Shown piece by piece: positions 1 through 9,267 of a DNA stretch of 47,124 bases. The position numbers and the translations under genes were made by a program. Numbering within the stretch: the first letter of the stretch is position 1; every line of letters starts with the position of its first letter. This DNA is from Enterococcus avium ATCC 14025 (lineage in GTDB: Bacteria; Bacillota; Bacilli; Lactobacillales; Enterococcaceae), in the NCBI RefSeq assembly GCF_000406965.1, contig NZ_KE136366.1:8001-55124 (forward strand), written 5' to 3'. The notes under the pieces are model-generated. The model had not been told where the DNA came from, searched no databases, and saw only the letters and a program-made list of their open reading frames with translations.

Positions 1-1
1 T

Positions 2-256
2 TTCGGCGCGGATCTAGCCGGTATACGGTCAAATAAAACGGATGTGATTGCCTATGCGTTAGCTCAATTGGAAGAAACTCCCGCTGTAATGATCGGTGAC
101 CGAAAATTTGATATCATTGGTGCCAAAGCCAATCAGATCAAGAGCATTGGCGTGCTCTATGGTTTTGGAGAGCGCAATGAAATGATTGAAGCACAAGCAG
201 ATCGAATTGTTGCAACCGTTGATGAATTATCTGTCGCCATAAGACAGAGCTTCTAA
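2..256 (+). CDS. HAD-family hydrolase, C-terminal part (cut by window edge)
   Basis: The frame is open to the left edge, so only about 84 C-terminal residues are seen. The stretch VMIGDRKFDIIGAK matches HAD motif III/IV (G-D-x3-D, the Mg-binding acidic residues), followed by the usual GVLYGFG and a C-terminal helix with ADRIVATVDEL. This resembles the phosphoglycolate phosphatase/Gph group of HAD phosphatases, which dephosphorylate small sugar or organic phosphates in the cytosol; the substrate cannot be told from this fragment. The gene ends at a TAA just before a hairpin terminator shared with the convergent LysM gene. Confidence 0.8.
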   Translation, partial: FGADLAGIRSNKTDVIAYALAQLEETPAVMIGDRKFDIIGAKANQIKSIGVLYGFGERNEMIEAQADRIVATVDELSVAIRQSF

Positions 257-263
257 AAATAAA

Positions 264-287
264 AAAAACCCTCATTTGAGGGTTTTT
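264..287. terminator. Bidirectional rho-independent terminator
   Basis: Stem AAAAACCCTC / GAGGGTTTTT with loop ATTT. A-rich flank on the left and T-run on the right let it serve both the HAD fragment (+) and the convergent LysM gene (-). Confidence 0.85.
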
Positions 288-305
288 AAAGGCTCTTCTA
301 TCGAC

Positions 306-911
306 TTAGTACCAGCCGTTTGCTTGCCAGAATGCTTGAGCGCCTTCCCATGAACCATAGCGAGAAGTCACGTATTGGTCGGCTACACGTTCTTGGTTTG
401 CTGCAGAGTAGTCACCATTTAAGTATGAAGCTGATAATTGGTAACGTCCAATGTATTGGCCGTTTGTCGCAGTGTATGAACCGCTAGATTCACGTTGTGC
501 AATCCATTCTTTCGCTGCATTTGTGCTAGCTGGTGTTGAAGCTTCAGCAGCAGGAGCAGCGGCTTGTTGTACAGGAGCAGCTGTTTGTGTAGTTTCTTGA
601 ACGGGAGCTTGCGCTGTTTGAGCAGGAGCTGCTTGTTCTTGAACTGGTGTTACTGTTGTATTGCCTTTAGCGTCTGTATCGATCGTTAAGTTTTGACCTT
701 CAAAAATCATGTCAATATTAGAAATTTTGTTTTCTTTAGCAATTGAATCAACCAAGCTGTTATCGCCAGCAAATTTGATTGAGATTTTTGATAAGGTATC
801 ACCAGCTTGAACTGTGTAGTTTTCTGCTGCATGTGCTTCGTTTGTCCCTAGTGCAAATACTGCGCCAGCTGTTAGTAAAGTCGTAAGTACAAGAGTTTTT
901 CCAAATTTCAT
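306..911 (-). CDS. Secreted LysM protein with Apf/transglycosylase-like C-terminus
   Basis: Predicted to be exported and bound to peptidoglycan. Residues 1-28 form a signal peptide (MKFGK, hydrophobic core, cleavage near NEAHA-AE). One LysM domain spans about 31-76 (YTVQAGDTLSKIS...FEGQNLTI). Residues 85-130 are an Ala/Pro/Gln/Thr-rich linker. The last 65 residues (WIAQRESSGSYTATNGQYIGRYQLS...YGSWEGAQAFWQANGWY) match the C-terminal domain of lactobacillar aggregation-promoting factor and related transglycosylase-fold proteins; the Glu in QRESSGSY is at the place of the catalytic Glu of such folds. Start ATG has GGAGG 9 bases upstream. Monocistronic. Role in cell-wall turnover is inferred from the family. 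Confidence 0.9.
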   Translation of the reverse strand: MKFGKTLVLTTLLTAGAVFALGTNEAHAAENYTVQAGDTLSKISIKFAGDNSLVDSIAKENKISNIDMIFEGQNLTIDTDAKGNTTVTPVQEQAAPAQTAQAPVQETTQTAAPVQQAAAPAAEASTPASTNAAKEWIAQRESSGSYTATNGQYIGRYQLSASYLNGDYSAANQERVADQYVTSRYGSWEGAQAFWQANGWY

Positions 912-1281
912 TATGTAAATTCCTCCAAAAAAGTTTTTAAATGTAAATCAGTCATTTCGATTACGAGTGATACTTTACCATCGTTTCAGATTGCGTGGGT
1001 TATAAACCAGTGACAATACGTTACAGTGTAATGTATTAATGTGACAATAAATAACCGAACGTGTGTTTTTGAAATACTTAATCTCTTTTAAGAATAATTA
1101 AAAACAGTGTACTGATAAGGTTTTTGGCAGGTTTTTTTCATGTCTTATTTTGAAAGCGCTGCTTAAAGTTGCAATGTTGAAATTTTGTTGTAAAAAATCA
1201 GAAAATTCTATACGAAAAAATCATGGAAATCGTCAGAAATTTTCTTAAGAAAAGGTAAACCAAGCTAGATTGAGGTGGAAA
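912..1281. other. Divergent intergenic region with palindrome and direct repeats
   Basis: 370 bp without a gene, between the LysM gene (-) and the LacI-type gene (+). It holds a 19-bp imperfect palindrome, TACGTTACAGTGTAATGTA (1017-1035), flanked by two direct copies of GTGACAATA (1010-1018 and 1041-1049) 31 bp apart, i.e. about three helical turns. It lies about 100 bp upstream of the LysM start, suitable for an activator. No strong -35 is visible beside it. Nearer the LacI gene there is only AT-rich DNA with weak promoter-like elements. Confidence 0.5.
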
Positions 1282-2271
1282 ATGAAAATCACAATGAAAG
1301 AGGTGGCTCGCTTAGCAGGGGTTTCAGTGACGACAGTGTCTCAGATTCTCAATCAAAAGGGCGGCCGCTTTAGCGAAGCGACGAGACAAAGGGTATTAAA
1401 GGTGATTGCAGAGCAAGACTATTCCCCAAATTATTTTGCTTCCAATATTATCGCGAAAAAATCGAAGACGATCGGCGTGATTGTTCCGGATTTTTCGGAA
1501 CAGTTTGCTTCGGCGATTGTCCGAAAAATCAGAGAGCAATTGGAAAAGCAGGGCTATTATCTGATTATCTGTGAATCAGATAATGATTTTTTTAAGGAAC
1601 AGGAATTATTGAATCAACTAGCAAGAATTGCAGTCGAAGGAATTTTTCTGTTCACGCCAAATGATTACCAGGGAAAGAAAATCATCGAACGTGGACGTTT
1701 TCAAGAGATTCCGGTCGTTTTTGCTGATCGCGGTTTGAATGAAGGGTTTTATGGGACCATCAAGCTGGATGAATATTCTGGTGTTTATCGTGCAATCGAA
1801 TGGCTGATCACAGAAGGTCATGAAAAAATTGCTTTTATTATGGATAATGCTGAGCACTATCATCTGACAGAACGTTTTGATGCTTATTGCCAGGCGTTGA
1901 AGGATCATGATCTATTAATAGAAGAAAAATACATTAAGCAGATGCCTTTGACGATAGCTGGAGGGTATCAAGGAACGATTGATTTGTTAAAAGAGACGGA
2001 CGTTCGTGCGATTTTTTGCTGTGACGATATGCTGGCGATCGGCTGTTACCAAGCGCTATATGATAGCGGGAAGAAGATGAATCAGGACATCACGATTATT
2101 AGCTTTGATGGCGGTGAAGTCACACAAATCCTTCGTCCTCAAATAAAAAGCGTTCGTCAGCCATACGAAGAATTAGGCAAGGCCTACGCCGAAAAAATCC
2201 AAATGGCGATTGACCAGCCCGATCGAAGGATGGACGATCGGCTTTTTCAGGTCACTTTCGAAACAACATAA
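1282..2271 (+). CDS. LacI/GalR-family transcriptional regulator
   Basis: 329 residues. The N-terminal HTH (MKEVARLAGVSVTTVSQILN, about residues 5-24) and hinge region are typical of LacI proteins, followed by a periplasmic-binding-protein-like effector domain beginning at KTIGVIVPDFSEQF. The ATG at 1282 is preferred over an upstream in-frame TTG at 1270, because GAGG at 1272-1275 sits 6 bases before the ATG and the TTG overlaps that site. The hinge lacks the usual Leu-rich YxPNxxA form exactly (SPNYFASNI). No sugar gene is adjacent, so target and ligand are unknown; RbsR/ScrR-like control of a remote sugar operon is the general expectation. Confidence 0.9.
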   Translation: MKITMKEVARLAGVSVTTVSQILNQKGGRFSEATRQRVLKVIAEQDYSPNYFASNIIAKKSKTIGVIVPDFSEQFASAIVRKIREQLEKQGYYLIICESDNDFFKEQELLNQLARIAVEGIFLFTPNDYQGKKIIERGRFQEIPVVFADRGLNEGFYGTIKLDEYSGVYRAIEWLITEGHEKIAFIMDNAEHYHLTERFDAYCQALKDHDLLIEEKYIKQMPLTIAGGYQGTIDLLKETDVRAIFCCDDMLAIGCYQALYDSGKKMNQDITIISFDGGEVTQILRPQIKSVRQPYEELGKAYAEKIQMAIDQPDRRMDDRLFQVTFETT

Positions 2272-2549
2272 TAAGTTCGAAGTAGGAAGAAAAACTTATA
2301 TCCCGCATGGTTTTCGGGATGTGAAATTATTTTAAAATTATTTCATAGCAAAAATTATATTGAAAATGTTCGCTAAAAATATTTTTAACTTAGTATATAT
2401 GCTGCTTCATAAAAAAGTCATAATTTATCGGCCAAAAGCCATTATTTTTCTGATAAAATATGATGGTAATAAAGTTATAGTATTTCTTAGCCAGCAGGGG
2501 TAGTTGGCGTGAATGCATCAATTTTAAGCGAGAAAAGTGAGGGTATATT

Positions 2550-3953
2550 TTGAGAGGTATTAGGGAGGATTTTTTTCAAGAGAAAACGAAAAAAATCATT
2601 ATTATCAGTTTGGTGGTTTTACTTGTAGTTGTTAGTTTTTATTCATTTAAGAGTGTTCATTATGCGGATCGGTTGTTACCGAAAACGAAGGTAAACAGTA
2701 TCAATGTTGGCGGATTAACGCTTGAGCAGGCGAATAAAAAAATAAATGCTGAATTAACAGAGGCGCCCTTTGAAATTCACCTGGGCAGTACCATATGGAA
2801 GCAATTTAAACGAAGTGAATTGGGCTGGCAAACAGATCATCTGGAGGAGCTTAGCAAAATCAAGCAAAATCAAAAACCATTTGCTTGGGGAATTACCAGC
2901 TTGTTTGGCAGCCAATACGATTTGCCGAATATATACGATCAATCCAAAGTAGATCAATTGATAGATAGTTTGGGTACAGTGCTCCTTCAAACAAACGCTG
3001 CGCGTGTGCCGACAAAAAATGCTACGATTGAATGGCAAGAGGATCATTTTGTGATTGTCCCAGAAAAGCAAGGAGATACCTTTGATGTCGAAGCGGTCAA
3101 AACTGCTTTAAAGAAGTATCTGGAAAATGGTGAGGATTCACTAGATACGGAGGATTATTACGCCCAGCCAGTTCTGACTAAAGAAGATAGTACATTAAAA
3201 AAATTAAAGACTAAAATGAATCAATTAGCCAAGCTAAAGGCAGTCTATACGATTGGCGGAAAGCAGCTAACGATTCCTCCCCAAGAACTTAGCAGCTGGT
3301 TAACTACCAATGAAAAAGCGGAAGTGCTTTTGAAACAGGATCAGGTGACGGCTTTTGTGACGAAGTTGAATGAAGAAAACAATACGAAAGAAAATCCGAC
3401 ATCCTTTAACAGTACTTTACGAGGAACCGTTTCTGTTCCTGCAGGTCTTTATAACTGGACGATCGATATTCCTTCAGAGGTGAAGGAATTAAGTGCTCAG
3501 ATTCTAAAAGGTGAGAACTTTAATCGTGTACCAAAAGTAGTAAGTGATGTAGAAAATATTCAGACAAGCATTGGCAATACTTATGTAGAGGTGGATCTGC
3601 AAAATCAGCACATGTGGTATTACAAAGAAGGAAAGCTGCAATTTGAAACGGATATCGTCAGTGGAAAACCGTCAACGCCGACTCCTCCTGGATTAAACTA
3701 TGTTCGAAGCAAGTCAATGGATCAGGTGCTGAGAGGTTTGAATGACGACGGCTCTAAATATGCTAGTCCTGTCCGGTATTGGATGCCAATCGACGATACA
3801 GGTGTTGGTATCCATGATTCCGATTGGCAGTACGCCTATGGCGGAGATTTGTGGCTGTATCGCGGCTCTCATGGCTGTATCAATACGCCTCCGGCCAAAA
3901 TGGCTGAGCTGTATCCTATGCTTGATGAGGGAACACCAGTCTTAGTTTTTTAA
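2550..3953 (+). CDS. L,D-transpeptidase with YkuD domain (Ldt-fm-like)
   Basis: 467 residues, membrane-anchored, cross-links peptidoglycan by 3-3 bonds outside the membrane. One N-terminal membrane helix (KKIIIISLVVLLVVVSFYSF, about 16-35), then a putative peptidoglycan-binding region (about 45-330), then the YkuD domain (about 345-467) with the catalytic signature HDSDW...YRGSHGCINTPP. The catalytic Cys is residue 443, close to Cys442 of the 466-residue E. faecium Ldt-fm, and overall length agrees. Such enzymes can bypass D,D-transpeptidases and so affect beta-lactam susceptibility. Start is TTG with GAGG 7 bases upstream. Monocistronic, ends at a strong terminator. Confidence 0.93.
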   Translation: MRGIREDFFQEKTKKIIIISLVVLLVVVSFYSFKSVHYADRLLPKTKVNSINVGGLTLEQANKKINAELTEAPFEIHLGSTIWKQFKRSELGWQTDHLEELSKIKQNQKPFAWGITSLFGSQYDLPNIYDQSKVDQLIDSLGTVLLQTNAARVPTKNATIEWQEDHFVIVPEKQGDTFDVEAVKTALKKYLENGEDSLDTEDYYAQPVLTKEDSTLKKLKTKMNQLAKLKAVYTIGGKQLTIPPQELSSWLTTNEKAEVLLKQDQVTAFVTKLNEENNTKENPTSFNSTLRGTVSVPAGLYNWTIDIPSEVKELSAQILKGENFNRVPKVVSDVENIQTSIGNTYVEVDLQNQHMWYYKEGKLQFETDIVSGKPSTPTPPGLNYVRSKSMDQVLRGLNDDGSKYASPVRYWMPIDDTGVGIHDSDWQYAYGGDLWLYRGSHGCINTPPAKMAELYPMLDEGTPVLVF

Positions 3954-3973
3954 GAAAAAATCAGATATAAGTG

Positions 3974-4005
3974 AACGTGCTAACCTGCGGGTTGGCACGT
4001 TTTTT
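3974..4005 (+). terminator. Rho-independent terminator of the L,D-transpeptidase gene
   Basis: Stem AACGTGCTAACC / GGGTTGGCACGTT (with one G-U/bulge) and a following T-run. Confidence 0.88.
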
Positions 4006-4166
4006 ATGCTCTAATTGCGTCAACTGGTATTAGATTTTCATACCAATTATTGAAAAGTTTATTTGAATATAGTATGAAAGAAAAATTCTACTAGCATATT
4101 TTATCTTACGAAAACTTGATAAAACAGCATTTTAAGCCAACAGTAAAATTACTAAAAGATTTATTG

Positions 4167-4196
4167 TTGACAAAGGTAAAAAAACCACCTTACCAT
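4167..4196 (+). promoter_or_regulatory. Promoter of the gntR-agaS-lacD-lacC operon
   Basis: Consensus -35 TTGACA (4167-4172), 18-base spacer and TACCAT (4191-4196) as a 4/6 -10. The weak -10 is partly compensated by the perfect -35. It lies just upstream of a palindromic operator. Confidence 0.6.
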
Positions 4197-4203
4197 TGGG
4201 TTG

Positions 4204-4215
4204 TGGTTATAACCA
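4204..4215. promoter_or_regulatory. Candidate GntR (HutC-type) operator
   Basis: Perfect 12-bp palindrome TGGTTATAACCA, located downstream of the -10 where bound repressor would block initiation. Its TGGT...ACCA ends resemble the operators of NagR/DasR-like HutC-subfamily regulators, and the next gene encodes such a regulator, so autoregulation is inferred. Confidence 0.6.
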
Positions 4216-4236
4216 GTTTAAAAGAAGGAGAAGCCC

Positions 4237-4968
4237 ATGGAAAATTCTTTTAAAAACAAAGCTTTGTATCATCAACTTGTAGATTTATTGAAGAAGCGGA
4301 TGGAAAGCGGCATGATTCCTCATGATAAGCTGCCATCTGAGCGGGAATTAACAGCTCAGTACGGAGTTAGTCGGACGACGGTTCGTTTAGCTTTGCAAGA
4401 GCTGGAAAACACGGGGTACATTTATCGGCGTCATGGAAAAGGGACATTTGTCTCTGATATCAAAACAGCTGCTGCAGATTTAGCTGGTGCCTACAGCTTT
4501 ACCGAACAAATGAAAAGCCTCGGCAGACATCCTGAGACGCGAATTTTATCCTTTGAAAAAATGGAAGCCGATAAATTTATCGCACAACGACTCAATCTTC
4601 CTTTAGGAGAAGCAGTTTTCAAATTGAGTCGGCTGCGGATCGCGGATCGAGAGCCTTTAATGATTGAAGATAGCTATCTGCCTGTCAAATTCTTCTTGTC
4701 ATTAGATGATCAGCTATTAAGAAGCAAGCCCTTGTACGATCTTTTTTCAGAAGATTTTAAGCAAACGGTCCGTTTAGCAGATGAAGAGCTTTATGCCAGC
4801 ATCGCTTCAAAGGATGACGCGAAACAGCTGATGATCCCTGAAGGAGCACCAGTCCTGCATTTAGTCCGTCAGACCTACAATATGAAAAATGAAATCATTG
4901 AATTTACTTTGAGCGTTGCTCGCGCGGATCAATTTCATTATCAGATTCGTCATATTCGAAATAGTTAG
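4237..4968 (+). CDS. GntR-family regulator with UTRA domain (HutC subfamily)
   Basis: 243 residues. Winged HTH in residues about 8-70 (LPSERELTAQYGVSRTTVRLALQELENTGYIYRRHGKGTFVS), then a UTRA ligand-binding domain (about 95-240) that in relatives senses amino-sugar phosphates. AAGGAG precedes the ATG by 6 bases. It is the first gene of an operon with agaS, lacD and lacC (12-base gap to agaS), with a palindromic site just upstream, so it probably represses this operon until a GalN-6-P or tagatose-type intermediate accumulates. This effector is inferred from the pathway genes. Confidence 0.9.
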   Translation: MENSFKNKALYHQLVDLLKKRMESGMIPHDKLPSERELTAQYGVSRTTVRLALQELENTGYIYRRHGKGTFVSDIKTAAADLAGAYSFTEQMKSLGRHPETRILSFEKMEADKFIAQRLNLPLGEAVFKLSRLRIADREPLMIEDSYLPVKFFLSLDDQLLRSKPLYDLFSEDFKQTVRLADEELYASIASKDDAKQLMIPEGAPVLHLVRQTYNMKNEIIEFTLSVARADQFHYQIRHIRNS

Positions 4969-4980
4969 GAGAATTAAAGC

Positions 4981-6153
4981 ATGTTTACAATAGAAAAAGA
5001 AAAATTGGAACAAATGGGAGCGGAGATCACGACGCGTGAGATTCGCCAACAGCCGGAACTTTGGAAAGAAACGATTGACCTTTATCAGTCAGCCCAAGGG
5101 GAATTAGAAAATTTTCTTACAGAAGTCCAAAAACAAGCAAAGGGTCAGCGTACACGCGTAATTTTCACCGGTGCGGGAACCTCCCAATATGTAGGCGACA
5201 CGCTGGTTCCTTATTTGCGCAAACACGGCGATCGTCAAGCCTTCAGCTTTGAAAGTATCGGAACCACTGACATCGTGGCGGAGCCTGAAGAATATTTAAT
5301 CAAAGAGGAACCGACCTTACTGGTATCCTTTGCCAGAAGCGGAAACAGTCCTGAAAGCTTGGCAGCAGTTGAAATCGCAAATCAAGTCGTGGATACGATC
5401 CATCATTTATCAATCACCTGTGCAAAAGAGGGAAAATTGGCGCAAATCAGCCAAGCCGATTCCAAGAGCTTTTTATTCTTAATGCCTGTTCGTTCGAATG
5501 ATGACGGTTTTGCCATGACTGGCAGCTTCTCCTGTATGACACTAGGCGCGTTGCTGACATTTGATCAAACAGCACTAGAGGAAAAGCAAAACTATGTAGA
5601 AACATTGAACGCTTTAGGAAACGAAGTGATCGCCCGTGAGCATGACATCGAAGAAATTGTCGCACTTGATTTTGAACGAATTGTTTATGTCGGTTCCGGC
5701 AGTTTAGCAGGCTTGACCAGAGAAGCACAATTAAAAATCCTAGAACTGACTGCTGGAAAAATCGCGACAGTCTTTGATTCATCGATGGGCTTCCGTCATG
5801 GTCCGAAATCATTTATCAATGAAAAGACCCTCATGTTCGGTTTTGTCAATAATGATCCATACACGCGGGATTACGATTTAGATATCTTAGAAGAAGTTCA
5901 CGAAGATGAAATCGCTTCCGGTGTCTTTGCTATCACTCAACCCGGAAAACGGAATTTCTCTGGGGATACGTTCGAGTTTGCAACTGGGACTTCTTTACTT
6001 CCAGATGCCTATTTAGCACTAGGCTATGTCATGGTAGCACAAACTGTCGCGCTTTTAACATCGGTGAAAGTTGCGAATACACCTGACACGCCTTCACCAA
6101 CGGGAACAGTCAATCGAGTGGTAAAAGGCGTAACGATTCATGACTATAAATAG
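4981..6153 (+). CDS. agaS: AgaS-like galactosamine-6-phosphate isomerase/deaminase (SIS domains)
   Basis: 390 residues, close to the length of E. coli AgaS. Two SIS sugar-isomerase domains: the first begins around residue 50 with IFTGAGTSQYVGDTLVPYL and contains SFARSGNSPES; the second begins around residue 235 with YVGSGSLAGLTREAQLKILEL and contains SSMGFRHGPKSFI. The family converts galactosamine-6-phosphate to tagatose-6-phosphate plus ammonia in the cytosol, which feeds directly into lacC and lacD downstream. GGAG lies 9 bases before the ATG. Confidence 0.9.
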   Translation: MFTIEKEKLEQMGAEITTREIRQQPELWKETIDLYQSAQGELENFLTEVQKQAKGQRTRVIFTGAGTSQYVGDTLVPYLRKHGDRQAFSFESIGTTDIVAEPEEYLIKEEPTLLVSFARSGNSPESLAAVEIANQVVDTIHHLSITCAKEGKLAQISQADSKSFLFLMPVRSNDDGFAMTGSFSCMTLGALLTFDQTALEEKQNYVETLNALGNEVIAREHDIEEIVALDFERIVYVGSGSLAGLTREAQLKILELTAGKIATVFDSSMGFRHGPKSFINEKTLMFGFVNNDPYTRDYDLDILEEVHEDEIASGVFAITQPGKRNFSGDTFEFATGTSLLPDAYLALGYVMVAQTVALLTSVKVANTPDTPSPTGTVNRVVKGVTIHDYK

Positions 6154-6175
6154 GAATTAACTGGGAGGAAGAAAC

Positions 6176-8287
<2,112 letters not shown>

Positions 8288-8351
8288 GGACATGGATATG
8301 CCTGCTGTAAAACGATTTATTCATGTGAAAATTTTATACTTTCTTCATAGT

Positions 8352-8378
8352 AAAAAGATCGAGCAATAAGCTCGATCT
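8352..8378 (-). terminator. Terminator of the second GntR gene
   Basis: Stem AGATCGAGC / GCTCGATCT with loop AATAA; on the minus strand it is followed by TTTTTA. Confidence 0.8.
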
Positions 8379-8386
8379 AGTCAGGA

Positions 8387-9097
8387 TTAATTGTTTTTTG
8401 AGACCAGTTCAATTTTGTAAAAATTCCATTTTTTATAGGATTCAACATATTCCAGCATTTGCTGTGTATCCCTTCGTTTGGTCACACGGACTTGGAGAAC
8501 AGTTGGTTCATCAGCAGAAATCTCCAGCAGCTTTGCTGCATCTGAAGGAGTCGGGAACTTGATTTCATTTGTTTCGGTAAAGTCTTCTTCGTTCATATGG
8601 ATATTATAATCTAGCTTAAAGCGTTGATAGATGGAATTGTAATAGCTCAGTTCTTGATAATTAGGATTCACATATTGTTCCGGCAAGTAGGTCTGTTGAT
8701 AGATATACGGAGTTTCTTCGGCTTTGCGCAAGCGTTTGATGCAGTAATAAAATGCTGTATCAGGCAATTCGAGCTTACTTAAATAAACGGGATCATTTCC
8801 TCGTGTGATTGATAAGACTTGTACTTGATCATTACTTATAGGAAACAACTCAATATCGGAAAATTCGACTATTTTTCCTTTACGGGCGCGCGAGACGAAA
8901 GAACCACGGCCTTGATGTCGAACAATGAATCCATCCTTGACTAAATCATTCAACGCGCGAATGACGGTGATTGAGCTGACACTGAACATTTCTGCCAACT
9001 CGGCTTCCGTATAAAATTTGTCGCCATTTTCGAATTTGCCAGAAATGATTTGCTGTTTTAGTTCATCTTTTATGATTTGGTATTTTGGGATGACCAT
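8387..9097 (-). CDS. GntR-family regulator with UTRA domain (second)
   Basis: 236 residues from the ATG at 9097, chosen because GGAGG lies 5 bases upstream; a longer in-frame start (9136) would put this Shine-Dalgarno inside the gene. Winged HTH in residues 5-65 (YTEAELAEMFSVSSITVIRALNDLVKDGFIVRHQGRGSFVS), UTRA effector domain about 80-230. Divergent from the GH35 gene and its PTS, 170 bp apart, with a 20-bp palindrome over the GH35 -10. It is therefore the likely repressor of the galactosidase-PTS operon. It is only distantly similar to the first GntR protein, so the two probably read different sites. Confidence 0.9.
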   Translation of the reverse strand: MVIPKYQIIKDELKQQIISGKFENGDKFYTEAELAEMFSVSSITVIRALNDLVKDGFIVRHQGRGSFVSRARKGKIVEFSDIELFPISNDQVQVLSITRGNDPVYLSKLELPDTAFYYCIKRLRKAEETPYIYQQTYLPEQYVNPNYQELSYYNSIYQRFKLDYNIHMNEEDFTETNEIKFPTPSDAAKLLEISADEPTVLQVRVTKRRDTQQMLEYVESYKKWNFYKIELVSKNN

Positions 9098-9198
9098 AGG
9101 AACCTCCAAACAATGAATAGGAATTAAAAGTTTCATTAGAATTTTTTGATTTTGTGGTTATGGCTTGATTTTAACACATTCCACTAAAATAAGGAGAG

Positions 9199-9227
9199 TT
9201 GACTTTCAGTATCGGATAATTTAATAT
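9199..9227 (+). promoter_or_regulatory. Promoter of the GH35-PTS operon
   Basis: -35 TTGACT (9199-9204), 17-base spacer, -10 TAATAT (9222-9227). Confidence 0.75.
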
Positions 9228-9240
9228 ATTAATATATTAA
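9221..9240. promoter_or_regulatory. Candidate GntR operator over the -10 of the GH35 promoter
   Basis: Perfect 20-bp palindrome made of TTAATATATT and its reverse complement. It covers the -10, as expected for a repressor site, and lies between the divergent GntR gene and its presumed target. AT-only composition makes chance palindromes more likely, hence moderate confidence. Confidence 0.55.
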
Positions 9241-9251
9241 AAACGCTTTCA
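9238..9251. promoter_or_regulatory. Candidate catabolite-responsive element (cre)
   Basis: TAAAAACGCTTTCA differs from the CcpA consensus-like TGAAAACGCTTTCA at one position. It lies just downstream of the -10, around the expected start of transcription, where CcpA binding would repress the sugar operon in glucose. Confidence 0.65.
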
Positions 9252-9267
9252 TTTAAGGAGGGAGCTT

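Noticed and set aside
1151-1164. cre-like sequence TGAAAGCGCTGCTT
   Set aside because: The first ten bases fit the CcpA consensus but the right half does not, and the position is far from any recognised promoter.
2300-2322. Terminator after the LacI-type gene
   Set aside because: ATCCCG...CGGGAT forms a short stem but no T-run follows; left unannotated as too weak.
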